Positions 8,912 to 18,627 are shown, counted from the first letter of the stretch. The stretch is 40,858 nt of DNA from an uncultured Clostridia bacterium (GCA_947167565.1 CAMVIN010000007.1:1-40858); one strand, 5' to 3'. A program made the numbers and translations. Notes: generated from the letters alone by a model not told the origin.

Positions 8912-10003
8912 CTACTCCTGCCCCCGCTCGATTACCAGCATAGTATGCTCCGAATCCACTTTTTTCAGTTTCCATTTTGCCTTGCCAACTGTACCAGACG
9001 TTCCTGTGTCGAGCGTAAATGAATTCACAAACTCTGCCGCAGCCGACTCATCACCGGCAAACTCATTTACCAGACAAATCACAGTCTCTCTCTCTTTTTC
9101 AGCGAACACCTCACTGCTCTTCTCCACACTTGGAAAATTATTATTTTTTCCCAATTCGATATCCAGTTCCAGCGGTTTTCCATCTTTGAAATATAAATCC
9201 ACATTTTTCTGATACAAATTGCACGGTTTATACCAGTCACTCAACAAATTCAACCTTTCCAGATATCCACCTACATTCAGTGCACCAATACAGAACCCGT
9301 CTTTTACCTTTGCCCGAATAAATTCACTATACTTTGTCGGTATCGCAACCTGAACAGCAGGCACCCTGGCAGAAACCGTATATCGCGAACTTATCATACG
9401 TCCATTCATTCCCTCTGCCTGACAGTCAAGCTGAAACTGGATTCCCTGAGAAGCAACAATAACAAAATTAGAATAAGTAGAAGGATCTTCCCCCTCATAC
9501 GTTTCAATGGTCTGCTCCATTTCTTTAACCATTCCGTCCATTGCCTCTGACAGCCCGGAGACTCCCAATTGTTCTAACTTTTCACAGTATTCTCTCATCT
9601 TTTTCTCATCCGATAATATATACGAGCCTATACCGAAGGATTTCACCCGTTCAGCCTTCTTTTTGATGGATTCCGCACTTGTCCAATCCACCTCATCTTT
9701 TCCCAGATTATCCTCTGTCTCCTCATAATCATCGGAATAGTCATCTCCAACATACTTTCCTGCCAGAATCTCTTTAATTTTCTGAATCAGAGCAGCCTTC
9801 TCCTCCCACACCGTCACATCACCGAGAATTCTATTTTTTTCTTTTTCTTCTTCGACGGAATGATTCACCGTGTAAATACTATCTACAAATTGAATATGCT
9901 CAGATTCAATCTGCCGCTCCACGGCATCGCTTCCACAGCCGGTCAGTATAGTTCCCGCCACAGCAAAAATGGCTGCTATCAACATTTTTTTTGTTCTCAT
10001 CAT
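8912..10003 (-). CDS. Lipoprotein, paralogue of 5312-6373
   Basis: MMRTKKMLIAAIFAVAGTILTGCG lipobox; shared motifs VDSIYTV, VKDGFCIGALNVGGYLERLN and KDGKPLELDI. Confidence 0.75.
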   Translation of the reverse strand: MMRTKKMLIAAIFAVAGTILTGCGSDAVERQIESEHIQFVDSIYTVNHSVEEEKEKNRILGDVTVWEEKAALIQKIKEILAGKYVGDDYSDDYEETEDNLGKDEVDWTSAESIKKKAERVKSFGIGSYILSDEKKMREYCEKLEQLGVSGLSEAMDGMVKEMEQTIETYEGEDPSTYSNFVIVASQGIQFQLDCQAEGMNGRMISSRYTVSARVPAVQVAIPTKYSEFIRAKVKDGFCIGALNVGGYLERLNLLSDWYKPCNLYQKNVDLYFKDGKPLELDIELGKNNNFPSVEKSSEVFAEKERETVICLVNEFAGDESAAAEFVNSFTLDTGTSGTVGKAKWKLKKVDSEHTMLVIERGQE

Positions 10004-10013
10004 CCCACACCTC

Positions 10014-11240
10014 CTATCTTCTCTTTCTCGTTGTTATAAAGTGAAAAATTCCATAAATCAAGACTGCGCCAATCAGCCACAATGCAAGAAGCAGCAAAAT
10101 CGAAGGACTCCACGTCGTGTTATCCACCACAGCACAATTCAGAATTGCAAGAATTGTACCGCTCAGACCAACACTAATCGCAAGACCTATCCCAATCCGG
10201 CCAATCCTTGTCGGAATCTTACGATTGATCCGTGTAAGATCCTGCTTCTCACTGTCACGCCATGCAAGGAAGAAGCAAATCCCCAGGATTCCAATTAACA
10301 GAAGAAACAGAACCCCTGTGCGGCCATATGACATGGTAACGGTATTCTCCCCCAAAAGTTCTTCCCCATTGACGGTATATCCACTTGGAAATACTACCAT
10401 TCCCAAATCATCGAAATCCATGGAATCCCATGAAGCCCACCTGACATATCCCAGTGCCGACCCAAAGAAAATTTTTGTGTACCTCCCGGCAATTTCAACC
10501 CAGTGATATACTACCCGATATACGCTGTATTGTTCTCCGTATGTCCATGTACCCGGAGCAGTGACAATCGCACCCAGCAAAAAGTTGATAAACATAGGGT
10601 AGCACAGGGTTCCAACTCCTATCAGTGCACTGAACAGAGTAGACCGTATCAGATAGGCACACATCATATAGACGGTATACATAGCAATCAACGTGAGCCA
10701 GAACAAGAGCAGGACTCTCACCGTATGCCATGTGGTATCCGAACCTGCCAGTTGACGAAACACCGTTGGCGGAAAGAGCGCATTGTATCTCGCTATCATT
10801 CCCGCATATTTTGCCCGAAGCGCCAGTGCCGATATGGATACAATCAGGCAGCACAATGTAATCATCCCGTAACTGATACCCGTTTTCATCATAAACTTTT
10901 CATTCTGCGTAAAGGGAAGAGAACTCAAGTACTCGGTACTTGTCTTTCCATGCAAGTCCTTAAACTGAACCAGCGACATAACGAAAAATCCCGGTACACA
11001 CATCGTCACAATCCAAACCAGCATGCCACGAATCATATAGGTAATCACCGCCCCGCCGGGATATGCCGACACATCCTCAAGATAGAGACTCCCGTATCCC
11101 TCACGTATTTGCCAAAATGTCTCGTCAAATTGCTGTGTCAAAATGACCGAAGCTCCTGCCGCCGCAATCAATCCCAAAATCAAGAAAGGAATCATCTTCC
11201 TCATCTCATAACTAAACAGCACTTTTCTCCTGCTCACCAA
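10014..11240 (-). CDS. Multi-pass ABC-2-like permease; first gene of the YtrA-like operon
   Basis: Hydrophobic segments plus KTSTEYLSSLPFTQNEKF and QDLTRINRKIPTRIGRIGI. Non-ATG start: AGGAGGGATTTTGGTGAGC gives TTG at 11240 or GTG at 11237. Confidence 0.75.
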   Translation of the reverse strand: MVSRRKVLFSYEMRKMIPFLILGLIAAAGASVILTQQFDETFWQIREGYGSLYLEDVSAYPGGAVITYMIRGMLVWIVTMCVPGFFVMSLVQFKDLHGKTSTEYLSSLPFTQNEKFMMKTGISYGMITLCCLIVSISALALRAKYAGMIARYNALFPPTVFRQLAGSDTTWHTVRVLLLFWLTLIAMYTVYMMCAYLIRSTLFSALIGVGTLCYPMFINFLLGAIVTAPGTWTYGEQYSVYRVVYHWVEIAGRYTKIFFGSALGYVRWASWDSMDFDDLGMVVFPSGYTVNGEELLGENTVTMSYGRTGVLFLLLIGILGICFFLAWRDSEKQDLTRINRKIPTRIGRIGIGLAISVGLSGTILAILNCAVVDNTTWSPSILLLLALWLIGAVLIYGIFHFITTRKRR

Positions 11241-11261
11241 AATCCCTCCTTATCTGTATCG

Positions 11262-11286
11262 TGTGTACCACTTCAAGCGATACACT
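11262..11286. promoter_or_regulatory. Predicted YtrA-type operator (inverted repeat)
   Basis: TGTGTA-N13-TACACT, 11/12 match to the B. subtilis YtrA consensus AGTGTA-N13-TACACT as recalled from the literature; a further TACACT lies at 11301-11306. Confidence 0.75.
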
Positions 11287-11296
11287 TGATACAGTC

Positions 11297-11325
11297 ATGA
11301 TACACTTATATTTTACTTCTGTCAA
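11297..11325 (-). promoter_or_regulatory. Predicted promoter of the YtrA-like operon
   Basis: Minus strand TTGACA-N17-TATCAT; predicted start falls just upstream of or at the operator. Confidence 0.7.
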
Positions 11326-11344
11326 GGGCTTTTTGAAAAATATT

Positions 11345-11373
11345 TTGACATCTGATTTGATTTCGATTATAGT
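11345..11373 (+). promoter_or_regulatory. Predicted promoter of the small exporter gene
   Basis: TTGACA-N17-TATAGT. Confidence 0.65.
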
Positions 11374-11408
11374 AATGACTGTAGTACAGATATGTAAAGG
11401 AGATTCTT

Positions 11409-11900
11409 ATGCTGACGAAGTATTTATTTTTATTTGTTGTTTCTATGATTCCGATTGTTGAACTGAGAGGAGCACTGATTATTGCCGGAGGCTATGCCGC
11501 CGCTGATCCTCATTTTTCCATGCTCCTTGCCTATGTGATTTGTGTCATCGGAAATATGCTTCCTGTTCCGATTATCTATCTCTTTGCCAGAAAAGTTCTG
11601 GTGTGGGGTGCTGACAAGAAATTTATCGGTAAATTCTTCCGCTTCTGTCTGGAAAAGGGTGAAAAGGGCGGAAAAAAATTAGAAGAAAAAGCAGGACGAG
11701 GTCTCTTTCTCGCACTGCTTCTGTTTGTGGGAATCCCGCTGCCCGGTACCGGTGCGTGGACCGGTACTCTTGCCGCCAGTTTCCTCGATATGAAATTTAA
11801 GCCGACCGTTCTCGCCGCCATGGGCGGTGTACTTCTCGCCGGTATCATCATGGGCGTAAGCTCCTACCTCGTAGCGGGCGGCATTGTAGCATTGACCTGA
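11409..11900 (+). CDS. Small multi-drug export protein family (COG2426-like)
   Basis: MLTKYLFLFVVSMIPIVELRGALIIAGGY...GNMLPVPIIYLFARK...GIPLPGTGAWTG; AAAGGAG upstream. Confidence 0.85.
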   Translation: MLTKYLFLFVVSMIPIVELRGALIIAGGYAAADPHFSMLLAYVICVIGNMLPVPIIYLFARKVLVWGADKKFIGKFFRFCLEKGEKGGKKLEEKAGRGLFLALLLFVGIPLPGTGAWTGTLAASFLDMKFKPTVLAAMGGVLLAGIIMGVSSYLVAGGIVALT

Positions 11901-11904
11901 ACAA

Positions 11905-12399
11905 TTACATTTTTTTCTTGTATAAGCACATTTCAAAATGAACAGTACCGTCATCCTCAACTTCCATAACGGTGTAGGTAGGAATATGCCCTTCCTGTCT
12001 CGGGCGCGAAATACTTCCCGGATTCAACAGAGTGATGTCTTCTCTCTCATCAAGATAGGGAATATGGGTATGACCGAACATGACAATATCGACGCCCTGC
12101 ATGAGAGCCCAGTTCTCCAATGCGTCGATGCCTCCATAATTCAGATAGCGGTGTCCATGAGTCAGCGCTATTTTTTTACCCGCAAATTCAATCTCAAGTT
12201 CCAGCGGGATGTCCCCGCCATAATCGCAGTTCCCCCTCACCATATAGACCGGATACGGCGTGGATCGGCGCAGACAGTCGGCACCCCCTTCCACATCACC
12301 GAGGAAAAACACGGCTTCCATCTTCGGATACTGTCTCATTACATCAAAAAGATTCGTCAGATTCCCGTGAGAATCACTAAAAACTAATGCCTGTTTCAT
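11905..12399 (-). CDS. YfcE/MJ0936-type metallophosphoesterase
   Basis: SDSHGN, FFLGDVEGG, VRGNCD, THGHRY, FGHTHIP motifs. Confidence 0.9.
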   Translation of the reverse strand: MKQALVFSDSHGNLTNLFDVMRQYPKMEAVFFLGDVEGGADCLRRSTPYPVYMVRGNCDYGGDIPLELEIEFAGKKIALTHGHRYLNYGGIDALENWALMQGVDIVMFGHTHIPYLDEREDITLLNPGSISRPRQEGHIPTYTVMEVEDDGTVHFEMCLYKKKM

Positions 12400-12998
12400 G
12401 CTTTTCCCTCTTTTTTCAAAATCTCTACCATCCTTCGAATAGCAATCCCCCTGTGACTGATGGCATTTTTCTCCTCCGGCTCCAGTTCTCCAGTCGTACA
12501 ACCACGCTCCGGCAGATAAAAAATCGGATCATAGCCAAATCCATTCTCCCCTTTCGGCTCATGTGCCAATTTGCCCTCAATCACACCCTTTGCCGTCTCC
12601 ACTCTGCCATCCGGAAATGCGCAGGCAATCACGCAGACAAATCGCGCGTCTCTCTTTTCATCCGGCACGCCTTCACAGCGACGGAGCAATTCTGCATTTT
12701 TAATGTCATAGGAAGTATCCTCTCCCATAAATCGTGCGGAATAAATTCCCGGCTCACCGTTCAGATAGTCAACCTCAAAACCGGAGTCATCGGCAAGAAC
12801 CATCTTCCCGGTCGCCTCCATAACCGTCTTCGCCTTGATAATAGCATTCTCCTCAAAGGTCTTACCATCCTCGACAATATCTACATCGACATCCAAGTCC
12901 TTCATGGACAAAATCGTGTAGTCATCACCTAACATCTGTTTAAATTCATCTACTTTCCCCTGATTGCCCGTGGCAAACACTAAACATTTCTCACTCAT
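12396..12998 (-). CDS. rdgB: Non-canonical purine NTP (dITP/XTP) pyrophosphatase
   Basis: FATGNQGKVDEFKQML, LADDSGFEVDYLNGEPGIYSARF, GFGYDPIF, SHRGIA. Confidence 0.92.
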   Translation of the reverse strand: MSEKCLVFATGNQGKVDEFKQMLGDDYTILSMKDLDVDVDIVEDGKTFEENAIIKAKTVMEATGKMVLADDSGFEVDYLNGEPGIYSARFMGEDTSYDIKNAELLRRCEGVPDEKRDARFVCVIACAFPDGRVETAKGVIEGKLAHEPKGENGFGYDPIFYLPERGCTTGELEPEEKNAISHRGIAIRRMVEILKKEGKA

Positions 12999-14175
12999 TG
13001 TTATCCTCCATTGTTCTCGGTTTTTTGGGTGGCTTTTCACCCATATATTGATACAGATATGTCTTCATCATACCGTTATAAATCTTGCGGTTTTTCGTAG
13101 CTTTCTTCCGACTTCCCCCCGCGGCGATAGCCTTCTGCGCATCCTCGTACCCACTCAGCAGGAAAAAGGACCAGGTCTCATTTTCTGACATAATCCGTCC
13201 GACTGTCCTGTACAAATTATACATCTCTTCCTTGGTGGCGAGACGCTCACCATAAGGCGGGTTACTGATGACAAAACCATATTTCTTCGGGTTGTGAAAA
13301 TCTTTCACATCTCTCTGCTGAAAATGAATATCCTCTGCCACTCCGGCAAGTGCCGCATTCGAGCGCGCCATCTTCAATACCTCACCATCAAGATCATATC
13401 CCTGAATATTTAACTCCACATCACGGCGAATCATGTCATTCGCTTCTTCGACCGCCTCATACCAAGCCTTTTTCGGAACAAGGTTGTCCCAGTTCTCCGC
13501 AAGAAATTCCCGCTCCATTCCCGGTGCGATATTCCTCGCGATCATGGCTGCCTCAATCGGTATTGTCCCACTGCCACAGAACGGATCCGTGAGAACCCGG
13601 TCCGCGCGCCAGGGCGAGAGGAGAAGAATGGCGGCGGCAAGCGTCTCCGTCACCGGTGCAGGTGCCGTAAATTTTCTGTATCCTCTCTTGTGAAGTGACT
13701 CTCCGGTCGTATCCAGACCAATCGTCACCACATCTTTTACAATACTGATTCGCAGCGGATACGACGCCCCATTCTCCTCGAACCAATCTGTGTGATAGGT
13801 CTGCTTCAGCCTCTCTACCATCGCTTTTTTTACAATTCTCTGTATATCCGACGGGCTGAACAGTTTACTGCTGACGGAATTAGCCTTTGTCACCCAGAAC
13901 TTCCCGTTCTCCGGAATAAAATTCTCCCACGGAATCGCCTTTACCTGTTCAAATAATTCATCAAAGGTGACAGCTTTAAAACTGGCAATCTTGAGAAGAA
14001 TCCGCTCCGTTGTCCGCAGAAAAATATTCGCTCTCGCAATCCCTTCTGCATCAGCAGCAAAGGTTACCTTGCCATTGTCCACATTTGATATCTCATAGCC
14101 CAAATCATAAATTTCTCTTTTTAACACTGCCTCCATGCCAAAATGACAAGGGGCAATCAGTTCATATGTCTCCAT
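12991..14175 (-). CDS. THUMP-domain class I SAM-dependent RNA methyltransferase (RlmL N-domain-like)
   Basis: DPFCGSGTIPIEAAMIARNIAPG and ISNPPYGERL motifs with N-terminal THUMP-like segment. Confidence 0.88.
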   Translation of the reverse strand: METYELIAPCHFGMEAVLKREIYDLGYEISNVDNGKVTFAADAEGIARANIFLRTTERILLKIASFKAVTFDELFEQVKAIPWENFIPENGKFWVTKANSVSSKLFSPSDIQRIVKKAMVERLKQTYHTDWFEENGASYPLRISIVKDVVTIGLDTTGESLHKRGYRKFTAPAPVTETLAAAILLLSPWRADRVLTDPFCGSGTIPIEAAMIARNIAPGMEREFLAENWDNLVPKKAWYEAVEEANDMIRRDVELNIQGYDLDGEVLKMARSNAALAGVAEDIHFQQRDVKDFHNPKKYGFVISNPPYGERLATKEEMYNLYRTVGRIMSENETWSFFLLSGYEDAQKAIAAGGSRKKATKNRKIYNGMMKTYLYQYMGEKPPKKPRTMEDNNE

Positions 14176-14236
14176 TTACCGCATCCTTCCCTGTAATTAA
14201 GCAACTCACTTATTATACCGTTTTTTTAGCTGTCGG

Positions 14237-15427
14237 TCAACGCTTAGCCTTTCGAAACATAAATTTTCTTGCTGCACTAATTCCAATTTTATACGGAAGA
14301 GGACGCAGCGCTTTATCTGCCTCTTTTAGTTTTTCCCGAATTGGAATCTCCTGCGGACAGTGCTGCTCACATTTGCCGCACCCCACACACTGCGAAGCAA
14401 AAGCGGGCTCTTTCGTGAGCCCCACCGTCTGAGCATACTGAAAACGCCCCTGGCTTTTGGACTCAATATACATTGCGTTGTAACACCGGAAAATTCCCGG
14501 AATGTCCACACCCTTTGGACACGGCATGCAATACCGACAACCGGTGCACCCCACCTTTTCTCTCTCCATGATCTTCTCTGTCACCGCTTCAAGCGTCCTG
14601 TAATCAGCTTCCGTAAACTGCCCTGCAAGCGCCTCCGATGCTGTCCGGCAATTCTCCTGTACCATATCAACTGAGTTCATCCCCGACAGGACAACAGTAA
14701 CTTCCGGTTGATTATAAAGCCAGCGAAAACTCCACTCTGCAGGCGTCCACTCCCTGCCGCTGTCACGCATAACTTTTTTCGCCCCTTCCGGCAGCATATT
14801 GACAAGTTTACCACCCCTGAGCGGTTCCATAATAACAACCGGAATTCCTTTTGCGGCTGCCGCTTTTAGCCCCTCTACTCCTGCCTGGGAAACCTCATCC
14901 ATATAATTATACTGTATCTGACAGATATCCCAATCATAATCATTTAATATTTTCAAAAAATTGTCTGTATTTCCGTGGTAAGAAAACCCAATATTGCGAA
15001 TGGCACCTGACTGCTTTTTTTCTTTAATCCACTCTAAAATTCCAATTTTTTTCAATTTTTCCCACATGGCGATATCGGTCAAATGATGCATTAAATAGTA
15101 GTCCACATAAGAAGTTTTGAGTCTCTTAAGTTCTTCGTTAAAGTATTTGTCAACCGCCGCAGAATTTGCTATAAGATATTGTGGAAGTTTTGTCGCAATT
15201 TTAATGTTCTCACGAATGTGATTTCTTTCGAAAATCTCCCCGATTGTCACTTCACTCCCGCTGTAGACATATGCCGTGTCAAAATAATTGACACCTGCCT
15301 TGTACGCCTCCATAATTTCTTTTTCTGCTTTGTCAATATCAATACTCCCACCCTTTTTCGTAAATCTCATACACCCAACCCCCAACAAGGACAGATCCTC
15401 GCCATATTTGTCTTTTCTGTACTGCAT
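14237..15427 (-). CDS. Aldo/keto reductase with C-terminal 4Fe-4S ferredoxin domain
   Basis: FDTAYVYSGSE, YYLMHHL, VIMEPLRGGKL, plus CTGCRYCMPCPKGVDIP and CVGCGKCEQHCPQEIPI. Confidence 0.9.
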   Translation of the reverse strand: MQYRKDKYGEDLSLLGVGCMRFTKKGGSIDIDKAEKEIMEAYKAGVNYFDTAYVYSGSEVTIGEIFERNHIRENIKIATKLPQYLIANSAAVDKYFNEELKRLKTSYVDYYLMHHLTDIAMWEKLKKIGILEWIKEKKQSGAIRNIGFSYHGNTDNFLKILNDYDWDICQIQYNYMDEVSQAGVEGLKAAAAKGIPVVIMEPLRGGKLVNMLPEGAKKVMRDSGREWTPAEWSFRWLYNQPEVTVVLSGMNSVDMVQENCRTASEALAGQFTEADYRTLEAVTEKIMEREKVGCTGCRYCMPCPKGVDIPGIFRCYNAMYIESKSQGRFQYAQTVGLTKEPAFASQCVGCGKCEQHCPQEIPIREKLKEADKALRPLPYKIGISAARKFMFRKAKR

Positions 15428-15550
15428 AGCTGCTCCTTTCCCATTCGCACATTGGATTACCACTTCATTCGTCCCTATTATAAGGTATCCGGGGTATATT
15501 ATTCAATATCAAATATTAGTAACTTTTCAGTAGCTGCTTCATGTGGGCGT

Positions 15551-15832
15551 TTATCGTTCTTCATATCCACCCAGCACACTATATGCCTTAACTCCCATGC
15601 GCGACAATCTCTTCGCCGCCATGAGACTGTGAGATCCAAAATCGCAATAAAAAACAATCGTCTCATACCGGACAAGTTCCGATATATGGCGTTCAAGCTG
15701 TTCATACGGAATGTTGACGGCCCCTTCATAATGCCCTCTCGCATAGCTCGCAGAATCTCTGACATCAACAATAAGAGTACCGTAGCCTTCCACTTCCCTG
15801 ATCCGTCTCCACGAAATCACTCCTGCCTTCAT
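15551..15832 (-). CDS. Rhodanese-like domain protein
   Basis: LIVDVRDSASYARGHYEGAVNIPYEQL and active-loop FYCDFGSHSLMAA. Confidence 0.85.
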   Translation of the reverse strand: MKAGVISWRRIREVEGYGTLIVDVRDSASYARGHYEGAVNIPYEQLERHISELVRYETIVFYCDFGSHSLMAAKRLSRMGVKAYSVLGGYEER

Positions 15833-15896
15833 GATAACTCCCCTTTTTCTTTTATCTTATGTCATGATTCAGCGCTCTGTGAGTTATTGTTACATA

Positions 15897-15930
15897 GGAA
15901 AAAGAGCCGGCTCATAGACCGACTCTTTCA
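15897..15930 (-). terminator. Intrinsic terminator of the KNxx small protein gene
   Basis: Minus strand AAAGAGTCGGTCTATGAGCCGGCTCTTTTTCC. Confidence 0.75.
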
Positions 15931-15957
15931 ATAATGTGCCTGACAGGAACACAAACT

Positions 15958-16131
15958 TTAGTCACAATCCGTACAATCTTCCAAGTCCTCATCCACATCG
16001 CGGAAAGAACTGTTAGAAGAATTTTTCGAAACATTCTTTGCTGAATTCTTGTGAGAATTCTTAGCACAGTTCTTGCTCTTGTTAGAAGTATTCTTTGTGC
16101 TGCTTGTGTCAGTTGACATTTTCTTTGCCAT
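15958..16131 (-). CDS. Uncharacterised 57-aa KNxx-repeat protein with acidic CxxC tail
   Basis: MAKKMSTDTSSTKNTSNKSKNCAKNSHKNSAKNVSKNSSNSSFRDVDEDLEDCTDCD; AGGAGGTAGTACCATG at 16131; own downstream terminator. Confidence 0.75.
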   Translation of the reverse strand: MAKKMSTDTSSTKNTSNKSKNCAKNSHKNSAKNVSKNSSNSSFRDVDEDLEDCTDCD

Positions 16132-16225
16132 GGTACTACCTCCTATTGCCGTGGTATTATTTTCCCGATATGAGAATTGTCTCCACGTTTTCAAGGGTAG
16201 TATGGCTCTTTTCTTTCAAAAATAT

Positions 16226-17089
16226 TCAAGCTTTTCCAACAGAACCGAACAGTTCCATTTTTTCTTTCACGGTAGCTTTAATTGCCTCAGCACCCGGTGC
16301 AAGAAGTTTTCTCGGGTCAAATCCCTTGCCCTCAAGGTCTTTGCCGTCCTCAATGTATTTGCGGGTTGCCTTCTGGAATGCCCACTGACACTCTGTATTG
16401 ACATTAATCTTCGATACGCCAAGAGAAATCGCTTTCTTAATCATGTCATCCGGAATTCCTGTACCACCATGAAGTACCAGCGGCATCTCGCCGGTCTTCT
16501 GCTGTACCGCATCCAGTGTCTCAAAGCTGAGACCAGCCCAGTTCTCCGGATATGCACCGTGAATGTTACCAATACCTGCTGCGAGCATTGTAACACCGAG
16601 ATCAGCAATCATCTTGCACTCTTCCGGATCTGCGCACTCGCCGGCACCAATAACACCATCTTCCTCACCGCCGATCGAACCAACCTCTGCCTCAATAGAA
16701 ATTCCCTTCTCTTTGCAGATACCTACCAGTTCTCTTGTCTTCTCTACGTTCTCCTCAATCGGATAGTGAGAGCCGTCAAACATGATAGATGAGAAACCGG
16801 CCTCAATACATGCCTTTGCTCCCTCATAGCTTCCATGATCCAGATGAAGAGCAACCGGAACTGTAATATTTAACTCTTCCAACATACCATTCACCATGCC
16901 AACTACCGTCTTGTAACCGCACATATACTTGCCGGCACCTTCTGACACGCCGAGAATAACCGGTGAATTCAGTTCCTGAGCAGTGAGAAGAATTGACTTC
17001 GTCCACTCTAAGTTGTTGATATTAAACTGACCTACCGCATACTTTCCCTGTTTTGCTTTTGTGAGCATTTCTTCTGCTGAAACTAACAT
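16226..17089 (-). CDS. fba: Class II fructose-bisphosphate aldolase
   Basis: VALHLDHGSYE, SIMFDGSHYP, EAEVGSIGGEEDG, LHGGTGIPDD, INVNTECQ. Confidence 0.93.
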   Translation of the reverse strand: MLVSAEEMLTKAKQGKYAVGQFNINNLEWTKSILLTAQELNSPVILGVSEGAGKYMCGYKTVVGMVNGMLEELNITVPVALHLDHGSYEGAKACIEAGFSSIMFDGSHYPIEENVEKTRELVGICKEKGISIEAEVGSIGGEEDGVIGAGECADPEECKMIADLGVTMLAAGIGNIHGAYPENWAGLSFETLDAVQQKTGEMPLVLHGGTGIPDDMIKKAISLGVSKINVNTECQWAFQKATRKYIEDGKDLEGKGFDPRKLLAPGAEAIKATVKEKMELFGSVGKA

Positions 17090-17167
17090 ATGTATTTCCT
17101 CCATATCTGATTTATTATTGTAAGAATATCACAAAATCATAATTTTCGCAACATTCTCCTATGTCCG

Positions 17168-18502
17168 CTACTCTACCTTCTTCGCCCAGAACGGAATCCC
17201 TTTCTTCGACATTCCGCACATGGCAATCGTCGGCTGATTTTTTTCGTGATCCCACACCGCCGTCACATGAGCGATGTCCTCATTCGGACCATAAGATATC
17301 GTAATCGTATTATTTTCATAGTGCCATGTCCCCTGTATGGAGCAGCACTCATAATAGTCATTTTCATGTTCTATTTTCATCGGAACCGCCGTCTGAATCC
17401 CCTGTGGCAAGGCAGAAATAAGATTGATTCTCTCATACCGCCCCTCTAAAACCTCCTTCGAAATTTCCTGTTCAACTTCACCACTATACGGCTCCGGACT
17501 GACAACCGGCCATCCCTCTCTCGTCCAATATATTCTTCGAATTTGCATTGTGGAAGGCTCCGGGGTTCCGGTAAAATTTTTCTCCCGGATATGACATACC
17601 AGATACCACCGATCATCGGTATCATGGAGAACCGAATTGTGCCCCGGTCCCATATAAGCAGTGCCGTCATTCCAGTTATATCCGCAAAACACCATCTGCC
17701 CTACACTGTTATCTTCATCGGTCATATCTGTCAACTCTCTTCCGTTAAAATCCACAAACGGTCCGAGAATTGATTTGCTTCTTCCCACACGTATATTATA
17801 GTCCGATTTCAACGAACCATACGAAACAAATAAATAATAGTATTCCGTGTCCGGATTATAAACCATATAAGGTCCCTCAATCGCTCCACTCGTCCATACC
17901 GGACGTCGTGCCAGACAAGTGCCAAGTCCCTCTTCTGCCGCAAGACCTGTCTCAGTATCTAACTTTATCGCGCGAACACCACCCCAAAAAGAACCATAGA
18001 TCATATACATTTCACCGGTTGCGACATCGGTAATAATGTTGGCATCAATGGCATTGGTCTCAGAAGAATTCTCTTTGTCCTCGGTCGTCTTCAAAACAAT
18101 TCCTCTCGGCTCAAACGGTCCCTCCGCACTGTCAGCAACTGCGAGAAAAATGCAGGACTGACGAACACCCCAGGATGAATTCGAGCAGTAAAGTCTGTAC
18201 TCATTTCCAACCTTCACAATATCCGGTGCCCAGACATCATCGCTTCCGGTCCAGTCCGTCGCTTCTTTTGGCGGCGTCACAATCTTTCCCATTCGTTCCC
18301 AGTGAATCATATCTTTCGAGCGATGGGCTGCCCCGCGCGTCCTGTAAATGTAATAGTTTCCTGATGTCTCATCGTGATAAATCGCCGGATCATGAATATT
18401 CCACAAACCGGGATCCTTTGGTCTTTTTTCAAACAATTCTTTTTTGGCAATCTCTTTCGGAGGTTCTTTTGGATATTGGATAGAATTGTTGTCTGCGCTC
18501 AT
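17168..18502 (-). CDS. Glycoside hydrolase family 43 protein (arabinan endo-1,5-alpha-L-arabinosidase-like), no signal peptide
   Basis: NIHDPAIYHDETSGNYYIYRT, DVWAPDIVKVGNEYRLYCS, TSGAIEGPYMVYN; adjacent to araA. Confidence 0.85.
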   Translation of the reverse strand: MSADNNSIQYPKEPPKEIAKKELFEKRPKDPGLWNIHDPAIYHDETSGNYYIYRTRGAAHRSKDMIHWERMGKIVTPPKEATDWTGSDDVWAPDIVKVGNEYRLYCSNSSWGVRQSCIFLAVADSAEGPFEPRGIVLKTTEDKENSSETNAIDANIITDVATGEMYMIYGSFWGGVRAIKLDTETGLAAEEGLGTCLARRPVWTSGAIEGPYMVYNPDTEYYYLFVSYGSLKSDYNIRVGRSKSILGPFVDFNGRELTDMTDEDNSVGQMVFCGYNWNDGTAYMGPGHNSVLHDTDDRWYLVCHIREKNFTGTPEPSTMQIRRIYWTREGWPVVSPEPYSGEVEQEISKEVLEGRYERINLISALPQGIQTAVPMKIEHENDYYECCSIQGTWHYENNTITISYGPNEDIAHVTAVWDHEKNQPTIAMCGMSKKGIPFWAKKVE

Positions 18503-18579
18503 ACAATCTCCTCTCATTCTAAAACTATCCGCAACTATTCAGGATGCTGAATAGCGGCAACTACTCTTGCATACAAAGC

Positions 18580-18603
18580 GTGTGCGACCCGAAAGCCGCA
18601 CAC
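18580..18603. other. Intergenic hairpin between araA and the GH43 gene
   Basis: GTGTGCGACCCGAAAGCCGCACAC: 7-bp GC-rich stem, no adjacent long T-run, so possibly processing/stabilising rather than terminating. Confidence 0.55.
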
Positions 18604-18627
18604 GACAAAAATCATATCAATCCTTTC

